Shown here in pieces: positions 1 to 6,944 of a stretch of DNA of 16,263 bases. The notes under the pieces are model-generated. The model did no database searches. It was not told the origin of the DNA and was given only the letters and a program-made list of their open reading frames with translations. The stretch covers positions 1 to 16,263 of the forward strand of contig CALHKJ010000410.1 in the NCBI GenBank assembly GCA_938033975.1. Reading direction: 5' to 3'. The first letter of the stretch is position 1. Each line of letters opens with the position of its first letter. Made by a program: the position numbers and the translations under genes. This DNA is from an uncultured Saprospiraceae bacterium (lineage in GTDB: Bacteria; Bacteroidota; Bacteroidia; Chitinophagales; Saprospiraceae).

Positions 1-612
1 TTTTATCTGTCCATTATGATTTGACTCATGTTCGGCTACATGAAACCATTTACAATAATTGTTGGTAGGGCTTCCCCAGAACTGAGTATCGACAATTTCC
101 AACCAGCTATCATCGTAGGTCGCCAATTCTTTTAAAGAAAATTCCCTACAAGCTGCTAATTTGTCAAGGTAATAATCTAGCTCCTTTCCTTTGAATGTTT
201 CTCTGCCGGCATCGCCAAGATTAGAAGCTGCTTGATACATTGTATCTTCAATTCTTCCTGGCTCAAAATGTTTTCCATCAACAAAAGTATTCTCTTGATA
301 AAATCTTTCTGTTGCAACTAGGTGCATCAACATAGCACCTATAGAATTAGAATTATCATCGTGTAAGTAGTCAAGATCTTTTTGTGACATTCCATAAACT
401 GGCATAAGCATGGTATTTCTCATCCAATTCATCATTGAAACTAATGTTCCAATCTCAGGTGTATATCCTTCTTTTGGTCCAACAATATTGATTCCTTCAA
501 TGGTTTGTTGAGGAAATTTTGTTGCCATAATATTTTTAGGCATTGAAATGATTGTACCTGCACCAACTGTAAGTGCGGCCGATTTTTTAATGAAGTTTCT
601 TCTACTTTTCAT
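1..612 (-). CDS. Tat-exported DinB-fold protein (C-terminus outside window)
   Basis: Reading from the ATG at 612 down to base 1 gives 204 uninterrupted residues without a stop, so the 3' end lies outside the window. The N-terminus is a twin-arginine signal (SRRNFIKKSA at residues 3-12, then a hydrophobic stretch to about residue 29), so export as a folded protein is predicted. The rest fits the DinB four-helix metal-binding superfamily: H97 in MLMHLVATE, and near the end H191, H195 and H199 in HVAEHESNHNGQI, the usual HxxxH..GQI ending helix. In DinB proteins three such histidines bind a divalent metal; several members are thiol (bacillithiol/mycothiol) transferases, but most are uncharacterised. 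Only a few residues should be missing. Substrate unknown. A Tat signal on this fold is atypical, since most DinB proteins are cytoplasmic. Confidence 0.82.
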   Translation of the reverse strand, partial: MKSRRNFIKKSAALTVGAGTIISMPKNIMATKFPQQTIEGINIVGPKEGYTPEIGTLVSMMNWMRNTMLMPVYGMSQKDLDYLHDDNSNSIGAMLMHLVATERFYQENTFVDGKHFEPGRIEDTMYQAASNLGDAGRETFKGKELDYYLDKLAACREFSLKELATYDDSWLEIVDTQFWGSPTNNYCKWFHVAEHESNHNGQIK

Positions 613-685
613 AATGATTTTAGAATTGTGTGATTTATAGCTATAAACGAATTTAGAAGTATATAAATTATGCTAAAACATCAAG

Positions 686-706
686 AGTCAGAAGTCAGAA
701 GTCAAA
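686..706. repeat. Short heptamer tandem repeat (AGTCAGA x3)
   Basis: Three consecutive 7-base units, AGTCAGA AGTCAGA AGTCAAA, lie in the 98-base gap between the DinB gene and the carboxymuconolactone decarboxylase gene. The array is bracketed by AAGAGT (683-688) and ACTCTT (707-712), which could pair, but no T-tract follows on either strand. Simple heptamer arrays of this kind occur between genes in some Bacteroidota genomes (recollection, not checked). Confidence 0.6.
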
Positions 707-710
707 ACTC

Positions 711-1055
711 TTATTTCCCCTTCTCCTCCTCCAAAGCATCCCAATATTCCACAGCTCTTCTCGTGTGTGGAATACAAATTGAACCGCCGACCAAATTGGC
801 TATTGAGAAAACTTCAAACATTTCTTCTTCAGTTGTACCCAATTCATGTGCTGTGCCAATGTGATATTTGATGCAATCATCACATCTTAAAACCATCGAT
901 GCTACTAAGCCAAGTAGTTCTTTGGTTTTGGCGTCGAGAGCACCTTCGACATAGGTTTGATTATCTAGGCTAAAGAATCTCTTCAAGACCTTGTTGTCTT
1001 GACTTAGAATTCTATCGTTCATTTTCTTTCTGTAGTCATTGAATTCTTGAATCAT
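711..1055 (-). CDS. Carboxymuconolactone decarboxylase / AhpD-like family protein
   Basis: A 114-residue all-helical protein with the AhpD-like redox signature CxxCxxxH: C58, C61 and H65 in RCDDCIKYH. This is followed by the helix typical of CMD proteins, with E76-E78, and H97 in CIPHTRR. The length matches single-domain CMD proteins, which form oligomers. Family members include peroxidase-type alkylhydroperoxide reductases and the gamma-carboxymuconolactone decarboxylase itself. The CxxC points to the peroxidatic/disulfide type rather than the decarboxylase, but the real substrate cannot be read from sequence. It begins 12 bases after the stop of the upstream membrane-protein gene, so the two are probably co-transcribed. 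A role in oxidative-stress defence is inference. Confidence 0.87.
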   Translation of the reverse strand: MIQEFNDYRKKMNDRILSQDNKVLKRFFSLDNQTYVEGALDAKTKELLGLVASMVLRCDDCIKYHIGTAHELGTTEEEMFEVFSIANLVGGSICIPHTRRAVEYWDALEEEKGK

Positions 1056-1067
1056 AATTTTAATTTT

Positions 1068-1529
1068 TTATACTTTACCTCTGTGCTTTAATCGCCACAT
1101 GGAGTGTAGCATTCTGAAAGGCAATAGAAAACTTGTTATAAAGGCACTTGCTCCAAAAAAACTCATCTGAGCTTTTATATATTTTCCCAATGAAGATTGT
1201 TCTTTTGTTGGAACCTCATCCAAGATGGTATTGACGCCTTCTTCATCCAAAAACCTTTGAAAGTCCCACAGGTTATCCACACAATAAAATAAGATTGGAA
1301 TCACTGCAAATATAGCAATCGTCTTAAACCATTTTGAGTGAGAAAACCAATGATGCTTTGTCAAAAAAATGAATCTTGTAAAAGTTATAAAGAGAAGAAT
1401 GAATGCTATGTTCTCAATATAAAATGGATAAGAATCGCCGACCTTAGAATATACTGGCAACAATACCATAACAATAATGATGGCAGTGATAATCCAACTT
1501 ATAACCGAAAAGCTCCACTTGTTATTCAT
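1068..1529 (-). CDS. Hypothetical four-helix inner membrane protein
   Basis: A 153-residue protein with four predicted membrane segments, roughly residues 8-27, 38-57, 67-84 and 122-140. A polar stretch of about 35 residues (88-121, rich in Asp/Glu) lies between helices 3 and 4, and the tail is basic (RLKHRGKV). I do not recognise the family; there is no obvious catalytic motif, and the aromatic/histidine cluster KHHWFSHSKW at 58-67 is the most distinctive feature. It sits 12 bases upstream of the CMD-family gene on the same strand and probably shares its transcript. Start chosen at the first ATG in frame, which places a short polar N-terminus before helix 1. No function proposed. Confidence 0.75.
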   Translation of the reverse strand: MNNKWSFSVISWIITAIIIVMVLLPVYSKVGDSYPFYIENIAFILLFITFTRFIFLTKHHWFSHSKWFKTIAIFAVIPILFYCVDNLWDFQRFLDEEGVNTILDEVPTKEQSSLGKYIKAQMSFFGASAFITSFLLPFRMLHSMWRLKHRGKV

Positions 1530-1590
1530 GCGTTTTTGACTTAGTGCGAATATATATCAATGTATTGATATTGGCGATTACAAATTCCAA

Positions 1591-2880
1591 TTATCTAAGC
1601 GATAATTTATTTTTAGCAAATAGCAAAGCTTGAAATATTCCTCTTACAGCCAGGAATATCATCAAAGCAATCCATATGGCTTTCTCTGAAGTATAGGGTA
1701 GTAAAGTATAATAAACCAGCAGGTACACGATAAGTGATGCAATCATGGCATTTCGCATCGAAACACTTGCAGTCAATCCAATGTAAACACCATCCCAAAT
1801 GTAACAAGCAAATGCCGCTATTGGGAAAGCTGCCATCCAGTATTTATAATCCAAAGATGCTTGAATGACTTCCTCTTGATCAGTGAATAAATGAATGAGA
1901 TCTAAATATGCAAACAAGAAATAGGCACTAAAAATCATTGCTAAAATAAAACCCCATTGGAAGGCTAACTTGATGGATCGATAAGTTTTTCTTTCATCTT
2001 GCGCACCTAGGTATTTACCAACCATGCTTTCTGCAGCATAAGCAAATCCATCTACACCATAGGACATCCAATTTAAAAACTGTTGTAACACAACATTTAC
2101 CGCAAGGACAATCTCACCAGCTTCTGCACTTTTACTATAAAAGAATCCAAATGCAAAGGTCAAACAAATAGTCCGGAGAAAAATGTCTCCATTTATTTTC
2201 AAAAACTTTGAGAAACTAGCAACTTGTTTCCATTGCTTAGTGACATAAGATTTTAAATTTGAGTATTTCCACAAAAACAAAATCACTGCAACGGCAAGTC
2301 CAAGATATTGTGCGATAACTGTCCCCAGTGCAACCCCTTGGATCCCCCAGTCTAAATATTTTACCAGATATATACTTATGAGCATATTGGCCACATTTAC
2401 CGTAAGGGTTATAAAAAGAGGGTAGAAAGCATTCTGCATCCCAAAGTACCATCCTGTGATTACATAAATTAAAAGTGATGCAGGAGCAGCCCAAATTCGA
2501 ATCCTAAAATATTCTGCGACCAGTTCCGCCTGATTTCCTTCCATATTGAATGCCAATATGGAAATATGTTCTATTGGACGCATCAGAAGAAGAAGTAAAA
2601 TCGAGATAATGATGGCAAGAAATCCTGCTCTTAAAAAGGTATGAATTTGTTCTTTAGGATCTTTTGCACCAAATGCTTGAGCCGTCATACCAGTCGTTCC
2701 CATTCGTAGAAAGCCAAAATTCCAATAAATAAAATTGAAAATCATGCCTCCGACGCCTACAGCGCCAAGGTGGCTCGCAGACAAATTACCCATTAAAACT
2801 GTATCAACTGTCGATAATAAGGGGATTGAAATGTTACTGAGTATGTTAGGAACGGCGAGTCTCAGGATTTCTTTGTTCAT
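1591..2880 (-). CDS. MATE family multidrug/toxin efflux transporter (DinF-like)
   Basis: A 429-residue polytopic protein with about 12 hydrophobic helices in two homologous halves, the usual size and layout for MATE exporters. The N-terminus (RLAVPNILSNISIPLLSTVD) is the MATE helix-1 signature, followed by TVLMGNLSASHLGAVGVGG, with D26 at the conserved acidic site used for cation coupling. The second half has the matching segment with YGVDGFAYAAESMVGKYLGA. The overall pattern is closest to the DinF branch rather than NorM, which would couple drug export to H+ or Na+. Substrate not predictable. It is a single-gene unit, divergent from the tandem ligase gene across a 112-base gap, so both promoters should lie in 2881-2992; I see no convincing consensus there. 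Confidence 0.93.
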   Translation of the reverse strand: MNKEILRLAVPNILSNISIPLLSTVDTVLMGNLSASHLGAVGVGGMIFNFIYWNFGFLRMGTTGMTAQAFGAKDPKEQIHTFLRAGFLAIIISILLLLLMRPIEHISILAFNMEGNQAELVAEYFRIRIWAAPASLLIYVITGWYFGMQNAFYPLFITLTVNVANMLISIYLVKYLDWGIQGVALGTVIAQYLGLAVAVILFLWKYSNLKSYVTKQWKQVASFSKFLKINGDIFLRTICLTFAFGFFYSKSAEAGEIVLAVNVVLQQFLNWMSYGVDGFAYAAESMVGKYLGAQDERKTYRSIKLAFQWGFILAMIFSAYFLFAYLDLIHLFTDQEEVIQASLDYKYWMAAFPIAAFACYIWDGVYIGLTASVSMRNAMIASLIVYLLVYYTLLPYTSEKAIWIALMIFLAVRGIFQALLFAKNKLSLR

Positions 2881-2992
2881 AAAGAACTTTGTATTGCTTA
2901 TTTACATTGATTATTAATATCTTGCATATGATTTCCAGCCTGCTTGTGATCTAACAAGTAATTATAACCGCAAGGTATCTTTTAGTATAACA

Positions 2993-5662
2993 ATGAGCAA
3001 AATTAAGGTAGGTATATTTTTTGGTGGTTCCTCTAGGGAACGTGAAATATCCTTTGCAGGAGGAAGGACTGTTTTTGACAATTTGGACAAAAGCATTTTT
3101 GAGGCTATTCCGATTTTTGTAGATAGTCATCACCAACTTGCAGTACTCGATTGGGAATATGTTTACAAAGGAACAATACGAGACTTTTATCCACCGATTC
3201 ATAAGATTCCCAAAAGCAAATATGGCTTTCAAATTTATCTTGAAAGCTTACCAGAAGCAGATCATAAGGACATCATCAATTCAGTAGGTCAACAGATTAT
3301 GATTGAGGACTTGAAAGATCTTATTGATGTAGCATTTCTTGCACTGCATGGAAGTGGAGGAGAAGATGGACAATTGCAAGGGCTTTTAGAATTTTTAAAA
3401 ATTCCTTATACGGGAAGTGGTATTTTTCCTTCGGCATTAGGTATTAATAAATCGATCCAAAAACAGTGGATGAAAACGGCTGGCTATGATGTGCCGAATT
3501 CATTTGTGATTACCAAAGAAGATTGGAAAGATCAAGAAGCTTGTCTTGAACAAGCAAAAAATGAAATTGGATTTCCTCTTGTTGTTAGACCAGCAAATCA
3601 AGGTTCGTCAATAGGTGTTTCCATTGTTAAAGAGGCAAACATGTCCTCATTTGCGGAGGCGATCAATCTTGGATTTTTTGAACATAGATTGACTAAGCAA
3701 GAATGGGATGCAGCTTCTGATGATAACAAGATTAAAATAATCTCAGAGCTTGGTGATATAAAAGCTGGATTAGGATTTCCATTGTACGCAGGAGATACTT
3801 TGATTTTTCATCCTGATGAGTTATATCAAAAAGTGAAGGATGTGCTTTTTGTCTATGATGAAATAATTTTGAAAGCAGAGCAAAGTGAGAACGAGGTTTT
3901 GATCGAGTCGTTTATTGACGGTCGCGAATTTTCATGTATAGTTATGCGCAAAGAAGATGGAAGTTGTATCGCTCTGCCACCTACAGAAATTATCAAGGGT
4001 CAAGAAGTTTATGATTATCGTTCAAAATATTTACCAGGGCTGAGCAGGAAGTTGACTCCGATCGACCTTTCGGTAAATGAGATTGAGACTATCCAGAAAG
4101 AATGTATGCGTTTGTTTGAGATGTTTCGTTTTGACACATACGCACGTATAGATGGGTTTTATACAGAAGACAAAACGATTTTCTTAAATGATCCCAATAC
4201 TACCTCAGGGATGATGCCATCCTCTTTCTTTTTTCATCAAGCCGCCGAACTAGGTTTAAATCCTTCACAGTTTCTGAGTTACATAATTAGAATTTCTTTG
4301 CAAGAAAGATTGGCGGATGGAATTCCTGCTGCAAAGCTTCAACCACTGATTGAAAAATTTGACAAGCATCATCAAAATAAAAATGCTGGATCAAAACAAA
4401 AGAAAAAGATAGGAGTGATCTTTGGTGGCTATTCTTCAGAAAGGCATATCTCGGTAGAGAGTGGAAGAAATATTTATGAAAAATTAGCTAGCTCCGAAAA
4501 GTATCAACCAATTCCAATCTTTTTGATTGGCGATGCCAACAAATTTGAACTGTACCAGATCCCAATTAATCTACTTTTGAAAGATAATGCAGATGATATT
4601 AAGGATAAGATTCTACATTTCAAGATGCATCCTCTTGTGGAAAAATTGAAATCTGACAATGTTGATATTCTGAATAAGTATGTTGGTTATGATACTATAG
4701 ATAAACCAGTCCAAATAACTTTAGAGCAATTATCAAAAAGTGTTGATTCTGTTTTTATTGCTTTACACGGACGTCCAGGTGAAGATGGTACTCTGCAGGA
4801 AAAGTTAAATCAACATGGTATTCCTTTTAATGGATCGCAGCCTTCAAGTTCGTCCATTACAATAGATAAATACAAAACGTTACAGCTCCTTAAGGAACAT
4901 GGATTTACAGTTGCAAAGCAACACTTGATTTTTAAAGAGAATTATCTAAAAGATAAGCTTGCAGCTAAAAAGGAAATTCTTGAGTTATTTAACTATCCAT
5001 TCATTATGAAACCTGTTGATGATGGCTGTTCATCTGCAGTTGCTATCATCAAAAATGAAGACATCCTTGATAAGTATTTAGTAGGAATTTTTAGAGAAGA
5101 TGATCTAGATAATTCATGGCGTGAAGTTTTGTCTCTAAAGCACAATGAAGAATTTCCTTCAAAAAATTTCGTTTTAATTGAGGAACTGATTCATGCCAAT
5201 GGAGCAGAACAATTTATGGAAGTGACAGGAGGTCTATTGACCCATCATGGAGAAAATGGGGTCAAATATGAACTATTTGAACCATCTGAGGCTTTATCAT
5301 CAGGAGATATCTTGAGTCTTGAAGAGAAGTTTTTAGCTGGTCAAGGACAGAATATTACACCTGCTAGATTTGGAACTATTTCCATGGGTTATAAAGAGAT
5401 TGCGACTAAAGTAAAAGAAGATCTCGGGAAGGCAGCCAAAATTTTAGGTATTACAGGATATGCAAGAATAGACGCCTTTGTCCGAGTTTATTCGGATGGA
5501 AAGGTAGAAACAATCATTATAGAAGCCAATTCCCTTCCTGGAATGACTCCAGCAACATGTATTTTTCATCAATGTGCCATCAATGGCTACAAACCTTATG
5601 AATTTATTGATGAAATTATGACCTTTGCTGACAGTCATTCAGAATTAAGTGTGGAAGACTGA
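2993..5662 (+). CDS. ddl: Tandem double D-alanine-D-alanine ligase (two Ddl modules in one chain)
   Basis: One 889-residue open frame holds two full Ddl/ATP-grasp ligase modules, about residues 1-445 and 470-889, joined by a Lys/Asn/Gln-rich linker. Normal Ddl is 300-370 residues and forms a homodimer that joins two D-Ala for peptidoglycan precursors. Module 1: GGSSRERE (E16), ALHGSGGEDG (H119), K153, GSS (S205), LIESF (E305), YDYRSKY (K345, Y346), ARID (R385, D387) and NDPNT (D400, N402). Module 2: GGYSSERH (E483), ALHGRPGEDG (H592), K626, K673, LIEEL (E730), EEKF (K779, F780), ARID (R825, D827) and EANSLPGMT (E844, N846). Relative to E. coli DdlB, module 1 has Arg199 for Lys144 and Asp400 for Glu270; module 2 has Phe780 for Tyr216 and a changed GCSS loop. 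Both modules carry extra segments in the central domain (for example 215-295). The PASTA gene starts 21 bases downstream, supporting a cell-wall role. Real specificity of each half is unknown. Confidence 0.93.
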   Translation: MSKIKVGIFFGGSSREREISFAGGRTVFDNLDKSIFEAIPIFVDSHHQLAVLDWEYVYKGTIRDFYPPIHKIPKSKYGFQIYLESLPEADHKDIINSVGQQIMIEDLKDLIDVAFLALHGSGGEDGQLQGLLEFLKIPYTGSGIFPSALGINKSIQKQWMKTAGYDVPNSFVITKEDWKDQEACLEQAKNEIGFPLVVRPANQGSSIGVSIVKEANMSSFAEAINLGFFEHRLTKQEWDAASDDNKIKIISELGDIKAGLGFPLYAGDTLIFHPDELYQKVKDVLFVYDEIILKAEQSENEVLIESFIDGREFSCIVMRKEDGSCIALPPTEIIKGQEVYDYRSKYLPGLSRKLTPIDLSVNEIETIQKECMRLFEMFRFDTYARIDGFYTEDKTIFLNDPNTTSGMMPSSFFFHQAAELGLNPSQFLSYIIRISLQERLADGIPAAKLQPLIEKFDKHHQNKNAGSKQKKKIGVIFGGYSSERHISVESGRNIYEKLASSEKYQPIPIFLIGDANKFELYQIPINLLLKDNADDIKDKILHFKMHPLVEKLKSDNVDILNKYVGYDTIDKPVQITLEQLSKSVDSVFIALHGRPGEDGTLQEKLNQHGIPFNGSQPSSSSITIDKYKTLQLLKEHGFTVAKQHLIFKENYLKDKLAAKKEILELFNYPFIMKPVDDGCSSAVAIIKNEDILDKYLVGIFREDDLDNSWREVLSLKHNEEFPSKNFVLIEELIHANGAEQFMEVTGGLLTHHGENGVKYELFEPSEALSSGDILSLEEKFLAGQGQNITPARFGTISMGYKEIATKVKEDLGKAAKILGITGYARIDAFVRVYSDGKVETIIIEANSLPGMTPATCIFHQCAINGYKPYEFIDEIMTFADSHSELSVED

Positions 5663-5683
5663 CAAATTGAAAAATTGTAAGAT

Positions 5684-6472
5684 TTGACTATTAAGAAATT
5701 TTTATTCCAATTATTGTTGATGGCTATTGTACTTATTGCAATAGTCTTGATAACTCTATTTTGGTTACGAAGTTATACCAACCACGGACAACAACTTGAG
5801 TTGCCTGACTATGTAGGAATCAAATTTGATTCTGCTCAAAAGGATGCCGAGGATAAAACCTTCAACATGATCGTCAAAGATTCTGTGCATCGAGTTGGGA
5901 TAAAAGGAGGAGAGATCCTTGATCAACTTCCAGTTGCTTATTCTAAAGTTAAGGAAGGGAGAACTGTATATGTAACAGTTGCCAAGTACAATGCAGATCT
6001 TATAAAGCTTGAAGATATGCCGATGTTGTATGGAGAGAAGTATGAAGATAAAAAGCAAGAACTTGGATATCTTGATATTACCACTGAGATAAAAGATTAC
6101 CAATATGATACGGGTGATCCCGATCATATTCTTGAAGTTTGGCAAGATGGAAAACAGATAGTTGGGAGAAACATGAAGGGTAAAGGTGTTACAGTACCTA
6201 AAGGTGGAAAACTAAGTTTTGTGCTTTCTAAAAGTAGAGGAGGTTTCCTTGATGTTCCAGATTTGAAATGTATGCAAGTGAATGGTGCAGAATTTGTTCT
6301 AAGCGCTCAAAACCTAAATATTGGAAATATTTCTCAAGAAGGAACCATAGACAATGAAGGGAGTGCTTGGATAATAAGACAGTACCCAGCATACACCTTC
6401 GGAGCAAAAATTGAAATGGAATCACCAATTGATATCACAATTAGTAGCACCAAGCCAAGTTATTGTAATTAG
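5684..6472 (+). CDS. Membrane-anchored protein with three PASTA domains
   Basis: A 262-residue protein with a short basic N-terminus (TIKK), one membrane helix at about residues 6-28, and an extracytoplasmic part built of three PASTA domains (about 35-100, 105-184 and 187-255). PASTA domains bind peptidoglycan fragments or beta-lactams when attached to PBPs and Ser/Thr kinases; here no kinase or transpeptidase domain is present. The start is TTG at 5684: an in-frame TAA at 5678-5680 excludes anything earlier, and the next Met (residue 13) would cut into the membrane helix. The gene follows ddl by 21 bases and precedes the rhodanese gene by 36, so one operon is likely. A PASTA protein next to ddl is a recurring Bacteroidota arrangement (recollection). 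The second domain is the most divergent. Confidence 0.88.
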   Translation: MTIKKFLFQLLLMAIVLIAIVLITLFWLRSYTNHGQQLELPDYVGIKFDSAQKDAEDKTFNMIVKDSVHRVGIKGGEILDQLPVAYSKVKEGRTVYVTVAKYNADLIKLEDMPMLYGEKYEDKKQELGYLDITTEIKDYQYDTGDPDHILEVWQDGKQIVGRNMKGKGVTVPKGGKLSFVLSKSRGGFLDVPDLKCMQVNGAEFVLSAQNLNIGNISQEGTIDNEGSAWIIRQYPAYTFGAKIEMESPIDITISSTKPSYCN

Positions 6473-6508
6473 TAGTTATTATAAAAGACCAATTCAAGTA
6501 TACATAAG

Positions 6509-6817
6509 ATGGAAGATATAAACGTAAGCCAACTCAAGGAAAAAATCGATAAGGGAGAAGATTTCTACTTTATAGATGTAAGAGAAGTGTATGAATATGA
6601 AGCAGATAACTTAGAAGCTATAAATATCCCCTTGGGCGAAATTCCAAGTAAGATCGAAGAGCTTCGTGCTTTGAATGCAAAAGAAATAATTATTCACTGC
6701 CGATCAGGAGCACGTTCAGGTACTGCAAAAAAGTTTTTGGAGCAAGCGGGATTTAAAAACGTGAGAAATGTACTTGGGGGGATATTAGACTGGAATGAAA
6801 AATTCGGAAAGAAATAG
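6509..6817 (+). CDS. Single-domain rhodanese-like sulfurtransferase
   Basis: A 102-residue protein covering one rhodanese domain: FIDVREVYEYE at 21-31 (the conserved DVRE start), INIPLGEI at 38-45, the active-site loop CRSGARS at 64-70 with catalytic C64 that carries the persulfide, and the closing VLGGILDW motif at 88-95. The six-residue active-site loop is typical of sulfurtransferases (GlpE/PspE type) rather than Cdc25-type phosphatases. No signal peptide, so cytoplasmic. It is the last gene of the ddl-PASTA transcript, 36 bases after the PASTA stop and 59 bases before a terminator hairpin. The biological sulfur donor and acceptor are not indicated, and no functional link with cell-wall genes is evident. 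Confidence 0.92.
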   Translation: MEDINVSQLKEKIDKGEDFYFIDVREVYEYEADNLEAINIPLGEIPSKIEELRALNAKEIIIHCRSGARSGTAKKFLEQAGFKNVRNVLGGILDWNEKFGKK

Positions 6818-6876
6818 TTACTTATTTAAGATTAGTAGTCTAAAGAGTAATAATAAACATTAACAGCGAAAGCACC

Positions 6877-6911
6877 AGAAGGTAATCTGAATTGAATACC
6901 TTCTTTTTTTT
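6877..6911 (+). terminator. Rho-independent terminator of the ddl-PASTA-rhodanese operon
   Basis: An 8-bp perfect stem AGAAGGTA (6877-6884) / TACCTTCT (6897-6904) with a 12-base loop is followed directly by a run of eight T (6904-6911). There is no T-tract on the other strand, so it works only for the plus-strand operon ending at 6817, not for the converging dCTP deaminase gene. Confidence 0.88.
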
Positions 6912-6944
6912 GTCCACAATCGAATAAACTTTAAACCAATCTGT

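Noticed and set aside
683..712. Terminator hairpin AAGAGT/ACTCTT after the CMD gene
   Set aside because: The 6-bp stem has an 18-base loop and overlaps the stop codon, and no T-tract follows on the minus strand.
2951..3232. Minus-strand frame of 93 codons at the ligase start
   Set aside because: Overlaps the strongly supported ligase N-terminus and shows no recognisable protein pattern.
4360..4420. Assembly duplication or frame error at the ligase junction
   Set aside because: The two halves differ widely in sequence and the linker is a continuous hydrophilic frame without a stop.
2993..5662. Vancomycin-type resistance cluster because of the Phe in module 2
   Set aside because: No vanH-like dehydrogenase, vanX-like dipeptidase or two-component pair is in the window, and Gram-negative outer membranes already exclude glycopeptides; only altered specificity is worth considering.
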